From NCBI RefSeq assembly GCF_028769735.1, contig NC_088171.1, forward strand, positions 71,813,216 through 71,877,215: DNA of 64,000 nt, given 5' to 3'. The notes below the pieces were generated by a model that worked only from the letters and a program-made list of their open reading frames with translations, was not told where the DNA came from and did no database searches. This stretch comes from Zonotrichia leucophrys gambelii (Eukaryota > Chordata > Aves > Passeriformes > Passerellidae). A program made the position numbers and the translations under genes. The first letter of the stretch is position 1. The number at the start of each line of letters is the position of its first letter. This document shows, one piece after another, positions 52,442 through 64,000 of the stretch.

Positions 52442-54783
52442 ACACAGAGAAAGAAAGAAAATGAAAGACAAAGAAAGGTTTCCCCATGAAATATATAGAA
52501 ATTGCAGGAGGAAGTGTAGGAGGTAGTGAAGAAGTTTATGCTCTCAAATCACCATGAATCTGAATTGATCTGACCAGAAACAACACTCTATGCAATATCA
52601 AAAATGACCTTTTCTAGTTCTTCCTGTAGCTGATTCTGCTGGCTTATTTGCTACGTGTCTAAAAAGTGGAGGGGCAGGGTCTCACAGGGAGGGTCTGGCT
52701 CTTCAGAACGAGCTGTTCCCAAAAAAAGAGTCACTGAGAGATGGTCAGTGAACTGTGTAAGAGTGAGCAAGCAGGAAAAAACAAGATTCCCAGAACTTCC
52801 TAAGGCTCTGAGTTCTCTTTTGTCTCTTTACCTGTTTTAGATCAGAACAATTAGACCTTCAGTCACCTAAGAGATTATTGTAGAAATATTGGATATTTTT
52901 TCAGTTTTATGATTTTGGGCACAAACACATTCATGTCTCGTTCGGATACTCATAGATGTTCCCAGCTGTGCTTTGGCCTCTACAGCTGTGGCATGAGTTG
53001 CATGGGCTGTTTCTTCCCCTCCAAGCCCTTTTCACATGAGACAACACTGTTGTTACAGATGGAGACCGTCAAAGAGATTGAAATTAACATGGAATTCTCA
53101 GTTGTGCCACAGCTGTTACTGGGGCTACAACACAGTACCAATGGATGCTTGATAAATTGTGGTGTTTGAAAGACATACCAGATTCCCTACGCATTCAGAA
53201 TGCACGTTCACCCACTGAAAAAGGAAATTAATTTCCCTTGGAGAGTCACAACTCACTTTTCTGCTAGCTTTCAAAAGGCTTATACATTTGTGCAAGATCT
53301 AAAATCATCTGCTGTATCCAAGAGGCCAGAAAATCCCTATGGAAAGAACAGACATACAGGTTGCAAAACTTGTCTATATTTGAATCAGAGTTCTGAGACA
53401 GTAAAAAAGAAAATACAAATTTGTACACCTGTTTTAAAACACCTGCCTAAATGCAAAGCTCTAGTAAACCAGGTCATAGCAATGTGCATGCTAATAAGCA
53501 TCCTGTTGTGCTATCAGAAGGTTCAGGAGGAATCATGAAAAGCATTTAATGTTCCTTTTTCTATCCCTTCACAGCATGTGATTATAGTCAAACCCCACTT
53601 TTTTTCTTTTAATAGACTTAGAAGAATGCAAATGGTCTTTTTAATTGTTCATGAGATGTCATTAAATTTTTCTTTTACGCTTAAGAGTTCATTCTTTTAA
53701 TCAGCTGTTTGGTCCCTTCCAGACAAATATAAAGGCTGCATAGTTTCCTTTATTTTTTTTCTTTAATAGAAAATGCAACTTCAAAGTGAAATTATTAGGG
53801 ATTTTAATTTTTTAAAAAAAACTTACACTTGGGGGGTTAATTAGCATTTAAAAATGGACTTTTGTTATCAAAGCTAAACTATATGACCTCGGCTTTATGT
53901 ATTCATTGTGAATTCAGATGCTCCTGAAGGAGCCTGATTTATGATAAATTATTAATTTTTTTCCACCTTCATTTTGCTGCCTGCAAACACCAACCATGGA
54001 TTAACATTTAAAAAAACTAGGATAATTAATACCCTATTCCTGGAAGAAAAGGATACACTTCAGTAGACAAAGTGGTATGAACACCACTCTTTTTATTCCT
54101 TGAGCATTTCTCAAACTCTTTTTAGAATGGGAAAAAAGATTCTCAAAATCAGCTTTAAAACAATAACTGTACAAATATTCTGTTTAAGTGCAAACAGTTG
54201 TAGGAATTAGAAGGAACACCATTGGCAAATGTAACAGAGTTTGTACTCAGAATAGGAGATGCCAGCTTTATTAAGAGCCCTCCCAAATATCCATCAGATC
54301 TGGGAATGACAGGAGAGGCAGCATGTCCCCAAAGCCAGGCAAAGGTTAAAACACCTGTAAGTGACAAGGTCATTAATACTACAAAAAGAAAACAAATATT
54401 TAACTCATGTGGAACAAGCAACATCTGTGTCTGTTTCCAGTGATTGGATTAGACACTCAAGGGATCCCATTTTATAGGAAGTTTCAGTATTGTAAATACA
54501 AGCCTCGCAGCCTTATCCCCGTTCTTGTGCCATGTCAAAACTCTGAAAAAAGCTAGGCCTAGAAAAGACCTGAATTGTGTTTTGGTGTTGCCAGCATGCA
54601 CAAGACCAAGCAAAACAACTAGCCATGCACTGTTTGCTGAAAACAAATCTGGTTCCTCAGAGACCAATGAAAGCCAAATTAGCTCATCTACCCACCGTTA
54701 TCACTGTGATCAAACACATTTCTTTATTTAAGCTGTCTTCTCTGCTTCTTATGTTGTTGTAGGTGGTGTGGGAAGGCACAGGT

Positions 54784-54869
54784 ATTTTTTGTGGGTTTTT
54801 TTGTTTGCTTTGTTTGTGATTTTTTTTTTTTGTTTGATTTATTGGTTGGCTTGTGGTTTGGGTTTTTTA
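54784..54869. repeat. T/G-rich low-complexity tract
   Basis: Long T runs interrupted by single or double G, similar in style to 32045-32150 and about 46385-46437. Confidence 0.8.
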
Positions 54870-57800
54870 AACCTGTTTTTTCCAAAACTACTTTGAAAAA
54901 TTCCAGAAGTCTGGCAGTCGAGAGACTTGAAAACCATTTCACCTTTCAGGGGTCTCGGAATGCTGGCAAATTTGTCTGGTGCATTTTAACTTCTTGTTCA
55001 AAGGTAATTAAGTCTTTGTTTTGTTTTGTTTTTTTAAGACACTCAAATTTTTATGAATAAAAGGCTGGTGAAAAAATGAGTGGATTGAAGTAGTAAGCAG
55101 ATCCGATACTGTACAAAATATCTCTACTGAATCTCTACTGGTAGATGAAGCATTTGGCAGCATCTTGTTGTGATTGCTTCCTCAGAGACAGGGCAGCAGA
55201 GAGGTGACACTAAAGGTCAAGCCCCCAAACCACTGAGGTGGCTGTGAGTAGGCCATGTTCAGGAGCACAGACAGACACCCACAGATGCACCTCATGGAGT
55301 CCATGAAGACATCAGGTGTGCAGGAACACGTTGCTGTCAGTGGATATCAAGTACATCACTTCAGCCTGAAACAGAAATAGAACTTAATCACACAAGGATT
55401 ATTTTAGAGATACGGTTTCTGCTGGGAGAAAAACTGATGAGGGTGCAAACTACAGACTATTGCAGATACATATTTACCTGGCTGACATTTCCAGTAATCA
55501 TCCTGCAGGCAAATAAATCAGAGACATATACTACATTTTTCTCGCCTAGATACTAATTTTTTTTTTTTTTTCTATTTAGAGAATTTCTCATTTTGACATA
55601 TTTCTATCATGTCACAAAGCAAATGCTGTTTCCAGGAATAGTACATCAATTTTCAAAATTCTTATCTATAGATTAAACTTGCTAGCCCAACCCAGTAGCA
55701 TTCTTTAGATTAGTTGCATTGTCTGAAAGAAGACAAAACATATCAGTACATCTGTTTTTACAGCCTTTTGTGCATAAAGATTTTGTTAATAGGGTCACCA
55801 TAATATAGGAATGATCAGGCAAGTTTCCCTAGGGTTCATAAGTACATGAACATATGCCATATGAAATGTGTAATGGTCTGTATGTTGCTGTCGAGAATAT
55901 GAAATTCTCTTATTTTTAGCACTGTAGAGTAATTGAGGTGTTTCACAGAAACTGCTCACTTTTCTTCTATCTGTGATTGCAACCTCTAAAATTCTGCTGC
56001 CTGGGAGCAGCAGAAATTTATAAACTGCTCAGGATGCCTATAAAGAAGCCTCTGCATTGCTTAAGAACAAAGTTAATCTAAAACCTTACTGAAAGGGCTA
56101 AGGCACACTCCATGATACAGTCATGCTTTTTTTGAGTAAAATAAAAGCCTTCCTTACTAACACTGCTACTCACAAATTTCTAATACACCACTCTCTCCTC
56201 CAACAGGCCACAAATGCAAAACTGGGAGCAGAAATTGTTTCCCACACCAAGATTCCATTCTCACTGGAAAACCAGCTCTGAGTTAGCTTGGTCTGTCCAC
56301 AGCTCTGACTCAGCTGTGGGACACAGGCTACAATCGGAGCCCTGCTGACCACAGCATTGTCCTGTCCAAGCCTTGCAGCACAAGAGGATGATAAACACAC
56401 CCTTCCTCCTCAAGCTGTGTCTGTGGCATGGGAAGACAGAAGCATGTTGAAGAGCATTACATAACCAAGCAGGTCAGGAAACATTAAAATGCTGAATATT
56501 CTATAGTATAATGAGGAACTTTTATCTTTCAACATCAGACACACTAACAAACCTTTCATGATTTCATGTGATACTTCTAGTGTGTCTATTATAGCATCCA
56601 AAGTGCATGCTGCAGGCAGCAAAACCATGGCTCGACCCTTTAGACACTAATTTATGGAAGTGGTTTCTGAACACCTGCCTTGGTAAAAGTAGGATGCATT
56701 TCCTTAACAGTTCGGAAATTTGAAGCAAAATGAAAGCAAACTGAATTTGCTAAGATGAATGATAAGCTCTGCTGGGATAGAGACACCTGTAGTGGCATTA
56801 TCACCTGTGCTTCAGGTGACTGCCAAAACATAGACCTCTTTTCATGTTGAGTGCATCATCTGAAATCAGCCTTAAACACCTTAATATTCACATTTGGATA
56901 TGTTCGGTTCTGTTTTCAGTATCACAAAATCCAAAGCTCAGTCCTTGTGTTGAGAATACAATATGTTCTCAATAGAGAAATCTCCTGTTTCAATGTCTCT
57001 AAGCTCACACAGTCATGAGCTCATTAGTCATTAATTGTATATTTTTTAATCAATTGGGACATATTGGGACATAGCAAAATCTGAATAAAGACAGCCTATA
57101 ATTACTATAACAACAAAACCACAGAATTCATCAGCAAACCAGCCTATTCTAACTACTGTTCTAGCTACTCAGTAATAACTTGCAAGTATTATCTTACAGA
57201 GGTATAGTAATTCAGATAAGAAAAATGGATTAGGTAGGGCTTCAGCATTTTTTTTCTTGGAGGGGACTGAAAATTTTGTGGTGCACCACATTACTATTAA
57301 AAGAGAAAGTATAGATTTTTCTCAAAAAAAGTTAAAGTAATTTTTATTTTATAGATTTTACACCAAAATATTTTGGAAAAAATCATCCTTGCATTATACC
57401 ATTGTCTGCTAATAATCTTAAGGGATAAATAACATTTCCCAACTCAGTAACACCTCCTAATGTAACAGCATCACATTCAAACCTTCCTGCCTCTTTATGG
57501 TCTCCATTTTTGTTTTCCCTAGTTTGATTTGAAACTTCTTACTTTCTTCCACTAAATATTTGTATAATACCTTACAGCACAAGGTTGCAGGCTTGACTGG
57601 GGTTCCCAGATATTACTCAGATATTACCAAAATAATAACAAAGCTTATGTGACCTTGAATTTCAACTCTTCCTTTCCCATGCTTACGTCCTACAATAGGC
57701 AGGTAAATATTCCCACCTGTTTTATGGACAAAGAACTACAAAGGTAACTTATTTGAAAGAGCTCACAAAAAACCCTCCGAGAGAGTGAGACAGAAAAGAG

Positions 57801-60800
57801 ACCACCTGATTTAGAGATATGCAAGGCTGCCAACAGCCCTAACATGCCACTCCTGTGGACTCAGCTACCATCTGTGTGCTTTATCCTCACTAACACAAAC
57901 AGAACTTCAGTACCTGACTCAAGGTTTTTCTGAGATTCAGCTCTGTTGGGAATTAGAAGGGACAGATTCCACAGGCTGCACAAGTGTGTGAGAGAGAACA
58001 CAAGCCAAGTAAAACTCCACATAAAGACAGAAAGTACTTTTCAGGTGGCAGGCAGAAGGGAGATTTCTTGAACAACCCAGCACCAAACACATATTAAGAC
58101 TGCAGATTTAATACGCCAGTTACCATGTAGAAGTATAGCTGGAAAAGGTAAGCATAAATGAGTTAAGAAAGGCTGGAGGACAGTGATGAACTGCATTTAG
58201 AACTATTAAAAAGGTTCATTTGCAATTGACACCGCAAGTAGCTGGAGTCATGGTCATTTCTGGTACGCTACCTGCTTGGGTAATGTCCTATTATACCTGC
58301 TGAAAAAAGTCTTTAAAACAGGAAAAAAAGATTTTTTCCTTCCTCTTTTCTATATTCTGTCTCTATGGTGACCTTAAAACCAAAACCAACCTACTCAGCC
58401 TGCACTTCCACAAAGACCACTGCTATCCAAAATGCTCAGGCATTATCATCTGAGTGATCCTACAGCAGCAGCTACAGTCCTTCTTAAGCACTGAATTTCA
58501 CATATGATTTTGTAGATTGTTTTCAAGCAGGAAAATTATGGTACAGAGTAGGCCTTAAGATTCTAATGAACAAAACTTGCAAAAGGGAGGGGGATACCAA
58601 TGAAAATCAATTTTTATGCTTAGTTACCAGTCATTACAGAGACAGTTGTTAAAATACAGGCATAAATTGTCAATAAGTGAAAGAAACAGTAGAAGATCCA
58701 TTCAGGCTGTTTGGAGGAGAAAAAACTCCAACAACAAGACCACATCTCACTGGTCTCTGACAGCTTTTCTATCTGAACAGATAGGAATTTGGAATTAGAT
58801 CATGCAGAAGTGTGAAAAACAGAGTGCTCCCCTTCTGTACAAGTTTAATTTGTGAGGGACTAAGCGTCAAGGGAAGTTTCAAGGGAAGTAGAGAGTAGGA
58901 AGTTGCTGCCTAGATTTTCTTGTTTTTTCTGGAGAATGTTGCAGAAGGACCACTCCTGCCAAACGATTAGAACAGTCTTAATGAAAGACTTTGGGGATTG
59001 CTTTCTGGCCCCTGTGGATGGAGAGCACCCTTCCCTACATGCAGGAGAAAGTACACATCCTTCAAGGATCCAGTGCCAGGCAATGGTAAGGAATTTGTTA
59101 GGGAGAGACCTTAGATTTCAGATTTAGATTAGCTTGAAGAGGTTTAGAGTCCAAAGGTTCTGCTTCCTAAAAGGATGTTTTGACCATTCTTTAGGCTCAA
59201 AATTGTCTTTCCTTCCCTTCCTCCTCCTCCATGGGAGATCTCTGAGTAAAATAGTACCCAGTTACTTGGATTAGACAGTGCCCACCCCAAAACTTGGCTT
59301 TCCCATTTCTCATTATTGGAGGAAACTGGGCTTGAACCACTTCACAGTGAGAAAATGAACATCATCTATGCATTAACACACCAATCTAAGCACTAAGCTC
59401 CTTTGCAAGATGATCTGTTATTTTTTCTTTCCCAATAAAATCCATTTTAGAAGCAAGCTGTAAACACAAGTGCATTTTGTAGGTAATTTTCATCTGTCAG
59501 TGTACTTTAGGTATCATTTGAACTAAGTCACTTGGAGAGTTTGACAGCAAAACACTTCAAAATGTTCCCACCACTGATTATTCTAATAAATCTTATTACT
59601 GTTGTATCACATTTTTCTACTGAAAGCAAAAACTGAATTTCCAGACAGTTCTAATCTTTTGTGAATTTTGGTTCTCTGAAGGCTCCAATCCATTCAAATG
59701 TCCCTGGCAGGCAATTCTACCCTTTCTGAGGAATTAAAGATTTTGAAGGTGCTCTCAGAAATACCCTAGCAATTAAGCACTCAAATTTCTATTGGTCCTA
59801 TACCAAGGCTTGTTTGTTTTCATCTAGACTAACCTTGTACTTTTTTCACTAATCTTCCCAAATCAGTGCAGCACAATATAATTTGCCTTTTTCAGTCTCC
59901 AGCAATCTACAGCTGAAAATTACTTTACAATCACTGCATTTAAAGATCTCCATTGCTAGCAGTCAAGAAGCAAGCAAACAATGTGATGATTCTGATTTTC
60001 CACATCAATCTGATTTTGCTGCATTTCAAAGAAAAAAACGTGGTTCAGATCTGAGTTCAAGTGAAACCTTCCTTGCCTTTAAGGTTTGGAGAAAAAAATC
60101 TGAAGGAAAATGCCACTAGAAAGAATCTGCCTTGTTTTCAAGCTTAAGTTATTAGTGATGAAGTACACTAGGCATTAGATCTAGATCAAATATGAATGCA
60201 ATTCTGTTGAAATAATGAGAACATGATACAACTTAGGACAACTTTCTATTTTTAGTCTAGATTTATGAAACTTATGGAAAGGTAGGCTGTACTTAGCCTG
60301 ATGCAAATCTATACTACATATTCACCTAAAGAAAAAAAAAAGAACTAATTTTAATTAATAATTTCAATTATCACCAATTCAGTGGTTTGGGTCATATGGT
60401 TGAGATATTTGGGACATTTTTAACTGATATCTGTGGCCCCTCAGCCAGATTTACTTTATCATCAGGCCACAAACTCTGAGCTATTTTTGTAAATGTGTGA
60501 TTGCACAACTGATTAATTTTTCAGTCCTGTGGAGAAACTGTAGAGAACAGAAACAGTTTAAAAGGCAATTTTTGTGACAGAATCCCTCCCATTCTAAATG
60601 TCTTATACAACAAGATAGCCATGTATGGATATGCCTGTAACAAAATGGAACCTACAGTAGAACTTATTCACATTACTATTCTTTTCAGTGTTCACACATC
60701 AGAGAAACAAATTGCTTGAAGAATGTTTGGCCTGTGTAAATGGATAGCAGTCCATTGGCTTTAGTGGAGTTCTGCAATTTACATCAAAAGATCATTTGAG

Positions 60801-61004
60801 ATGACTTTTGAGCTCTCAGCTACACTCATAATGAGAAAGAGGTCTGCCATGAAACCTGGAAAACCTTTTGTAAAAAAAATTTAAAAAAATACATACCTGA
60901 AAACTAAACTGCCTACCACAGATTAAGCAAGAGAGAAAGATACAGTCATTATGCTTTTTGCATAAGTAACTTCTCATGAAGTTTAGTTAAATTTCAGCAT
61001 TTTT

Positions 61005-61044
61005 GAATAGGTGCAGTTTTAAATAGGTGCAGTTTTTGAATAGG
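61005..61044 (+). repeat. Short tandem repeat, 16-17-bp period
   Basis: GAATAGGTGCAGTTTT, then AAATAGGTGCAGTTTTT, then a partial third copy GAATAGG. Confidence 0.85.
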
Positions 61045-62539
61045 ATCTTGTTTCCTTTGTATCTTTAGCACCTCTTAGTGGGATCTGGAAAAATTCAGGA
61101 TCCCTAATGCATTTCCTTACAGGTGGTTTAATTTCCATCCTGTTTGTGAAGCATCACAGGTTCATGGGCCAGGTGAGCAATATGAATCATTATAAATACA
61201 TTCATGATGTAGCATCAGTTCTGTACAGTGTATCCTTGTAAATTACTCTATTCCTTGATCAGTGATGAGTAAGTTGTTCTTTAAAATATCAGGACTAGGT
61301 ATCCCCCATGAGCAGGTATCTCAGTAAAAACTGAACTATTTTTAGTTACTGTATTAGATTTGCAATGATTCATATTCTCAGGCATGTTTAGTCTGAGAGA
61401 AATAAAAAAGCATAGATTTAGAAACAGCAGCAGGATTACAGGGCTTTTTTTTTAGCTTCAGATAGAGGACCAAGGGCAACTATATCCTAAAGTTCTGAGC
61501 TCCACTGACTGGTGGTGGCACTGCATTTCCCGTGTGTAGTGGTGGGATTTTTGGTCACTACACTCATCCATCATACCCACGGAACGCTGGTAGGCACTTA
61601 TGTATCACAAGAGTCCAAAATCCATTTGCAGTGGGATGCAGATACACACACAACAATTGGGAAAGAACCTTCTGTCCTCTGACTTTCTTTGGCTTCTTGA
61701 GGATGATGGAGCTTGGGATAATCTGTATTCTTGATACTCATCTTTTTGCCTCTACCACCACACTCCCCTAAAGTCTTGTGTAACAGACTTACGCCAGATA
61801 ACTACAATGGATCAGTTTTTTTACCAAATGCTAGTTTGCCACCTTGATCTCCCCAGCTACCAGCACAGGGCTGTACATCTCCCTGGGTCACACATCATCC
61901 TGCCTTGGCAGGCAACCCAACAGCTGAGGAGCAGGAGCAGCCATGAAGCTCAGAGAAGCAGGCAGCTAACTATTGCAGTGACAGAAATGTCCTTCCAAAA
62001 GGTTCAGCAGCAGGTTTACAGCCAGAAGCACACAAATAATTTTACTACACAAATAAATAAATTAATAAATTGCAACCATTTTCTGACAACACTGGAATGT
62101 TTTTGTTTTCAACAAAATCTTGCTTTGGTTTTGTTTTCTTCTAACGCAGAAAATTTTGTTCCCTGATCAGCTCTGTTTATTTCCTTGTATCCTGCCTGTC
62201 CTCTCTGATGTTTATTTATTCCCCCTGGGTTGCTTTTATTTGTTTACTACCTAGTAGAATGAAGCATTACTCTTAGCTGGGAGATGCAGGAGGTATTGTA
62301 ATGTGAACAAGTAATTACTATTATGAATATTTAATCAGGAATAGGATGAGCCTTGTCTAATACACACAGCCATGTCTTAGTCCCTGTATAAGTAAACACG
62401 TGGTCAGAATCCATATTCACTTTGTCTTGTTCTCAGAAACAATTTGAAAAAAGAACAAACCAGAGTTATAGCCGGACAGAAAACTTTCTTCTGACTGGAT
62501 GTGAATCACTAACAAATGGAGCAACAGCAGTAAGCTAGC

Positions 62540-63130
62540 ATAATCACACTTCAATTCCTTCAGGGAGCCACAAGTGGGCTGCTCTTTACAGAGAAACAAG
62601 CCAGGGGCTGAGGATGACACAAGGCAGGCATGGGCAGTGTCCTTACTGACAAGGACTGCAGTACTGCAGGATGTGAACATGGAGAGCAGAGGTGCTCTGA
62701 CCAGCGACACTCAGCAGGCTCAGCCAAGAGCCCAGATCACTGAGCCGGCCCAGAGGGATGCAGCAGGCCTGACATCAAGCCAGGAAGGCAATACACCAGG
62801 TCAGGTCAGGATTAGCACAGTCCATGAACAGCCACAGGCACAGCTGCCTAGTAGCCAAGCCAAGGACCAGGGGCAGGAGGCTGAGCAAAATCAAAACCCA
62901 AACCCCTGGGTAAGAGAGAAGCTTGGGGAAAAACACCTCCCAGCCTGTTCTCACACAGCTCTTAACAGCAACACAGCCACACTGCATCAGAGCTAGCCTC
63001 CAGCACAAGGATCTGTATTCTGAGAGCCCTGAGAGGCTGTGCAGCCCTCCACAAACCCGAATGCTTCCTCTACTGTGGTTTGTCTGAGGGAGAGCACGCA
63101 CCAGGAGAGACACCAGTTCAGACTGGTCAC
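62540..63130. other. GC-richer block of unknown nature
   Basis: The base composition changes visibly from the AT-rich surroundings. The block contains a 140-codon plus-strand open frame (62574-62996), rich in Gln, Ala and Ser, and an overlapping 112-codon minus-strand frame; neither resembles a protein I know. Long overlapping frames are expected where stop codons are rare, so coding status is doubtful. On the minus strand the wording faintly recalls avian LTR sequence. It could be an old repeat, a non-coding exon or unique DNA. Confidence 0.35.
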
Positions 63131-64000
63131 TGATAGTATTTTGCAGCCCTGTGTACCTGCAGCAATGAATTTAACACATTTCCAGGAATATGAGCAGACT
63201 TGCACAATATTCTTCCGGGTAAGAACTTTTTTTCTTGCTCTGTTTTAATTAAACTGCACATGGTGCTATAATAAGCTCCAAAGCCGTAGGGTCAGCCATG
63301 GGCTCTGAAGCATCATTTACAAGTGAAGTTTTCTATCACAATGAAAACCCACTATCTGAACCCAAAAGCACTAACAAAAGTAGCAAGATAGAAACAAAAT
63401 TGTAGCCATGTACTTTGCTGCAAGGTCAGGCCCTTTTGGAAGCTATGATGAACTTCAGCCCCTAATTAAAACCAAGATATGCTAGTTTGTTTTGGTTGCA
63501 AAAATACCACAGAGAGACTAAAAATACAGCAGGCCATCAGCTCTTGTCCAGACAGCAATTAACACCTGTGGTTTTTTGTGCAACTTCTGCCCAATAACAG
63601 CTCAGTTTACAAGCTAACAAAAATAATCCCATATATCATGCACCTATTTCCAAATAAACCTTTAGTAGTTTTAGTCCCTGAAATTCTTATGCAAGAGAAA
63701 AGGAAAGAACTTAATAGAGCTCCAATGCATAATTTATTATGAAAATTTAATTTTATTTAAAAAAAGCATTTGCAAATAAATTACAATTACTAACAAATGA
63801 AATCCAATACATATGATACTTCCTGTGTGAGATCCCAACCGAATTTAAACTCTATAAAACAAGGGAGACAAACTAGGAAGTGCTGAGACTCTAAGCTCAC
63901 AGAATTTGATGCTGTTTGCAAGATTTTCAAAATCTCCACATGAGCAGGATTTTGTTACATGCTCTGTATGATCTTGTTTTTCTCCCAATCTATTTCAAAT
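63131..64000. other. Gene-free right end
   Basis: AT-rich unique sequence. No gene, RNA or repeat recognised. Confidence 0.5.

Larger units (their letters stand above)
51839..62539. other. Gene-free interval
   Basis: Mostly AT-rich unique DNA. It contains a 21-A run at 52402-52422, an AT-rich block that looks like a candidate conserved non-coding element (about 53600-54030), a T/G-rich tract at 54784-54869, somewhat GC-richer patches at about 55140-55350 and 56180-56420, and a short tandem repeat at 61005-61044. No gene recognised. Confidence 0.5.

Noticed and set aside
1..64000. CRISPR arrays, operons, tRNA or rRNA genes
   Set aside because: No regularly spaced direct repeats, no tRNA-like internal promoter boxes and no rRNA segments were seen on reading; the sequence is clearly vertebrate.

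Overview
This is a 64 kb stretch of vertebrate nuclear DNA, most likely from a bird and probably a songbird. The sequence is AT-rich and poor in CpG. Its recognisable interspersed repeats are CR1 LINE 3' ends and avian-type endogenous retrovirus LTRs. I saw no mammalian Alu, B1 or L1 sequence and no bacterial-style gene packing. The family assignments rest on my memory of avian repeat sequences, not on a database search.

I find no protein-coding gene that I can support. The open frames are short, mostly under 130 codons, overlap one another on both strands and resemble no protein I know. The exceptions are frames inside the CR1 element at about 34.0-35.7 kb, which are remnants of its reverse transcriptase ORF. 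The window is therefore best read as intergenic DNA or one or more large introns.

Layout: 1-2.1 kb unique AT-rich DNA; 2.14-2.75 kb a structurally complete solo retroviral LTR with matching 6-bp target duplications; 3.64-3.82 kb a short CR1 3' end; 3.8-20.8 kb unique DNA with two stretches that look like candidate conserved non-coding elements; 20.8-21.25 kb a decayed reverse-strand LTR; 25.36-25.53 kb a very old CR1 fragment; 34.0-35.72 kb a 5'-truncated CR1; 39.26-39.72 kb a second decayed LTR of the same family as the one at 20.8 kb; 44.81-45.06 kb a short LTR-like element with CCAAT-, TATA- and AATAAA-like signals; 51.09-51.84 kb a diverged tandem duplication of a roughly 300-bp unit, whose second copy carries a near-perfect 65-nt hairpin; 53.6-54.0 kb another AT-rich block that looks like a conserved non-coding element; 62.5-63.1 kb an isolated GC-richer block of unknown nature.

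No genes act together here. What the window records is repeated retroelement insertion into non-coding DNA, plus one local duplication with an added palindrome. That duplication, at 51.1-51.8 kb, is the structure I explain least and the one most worth checking.
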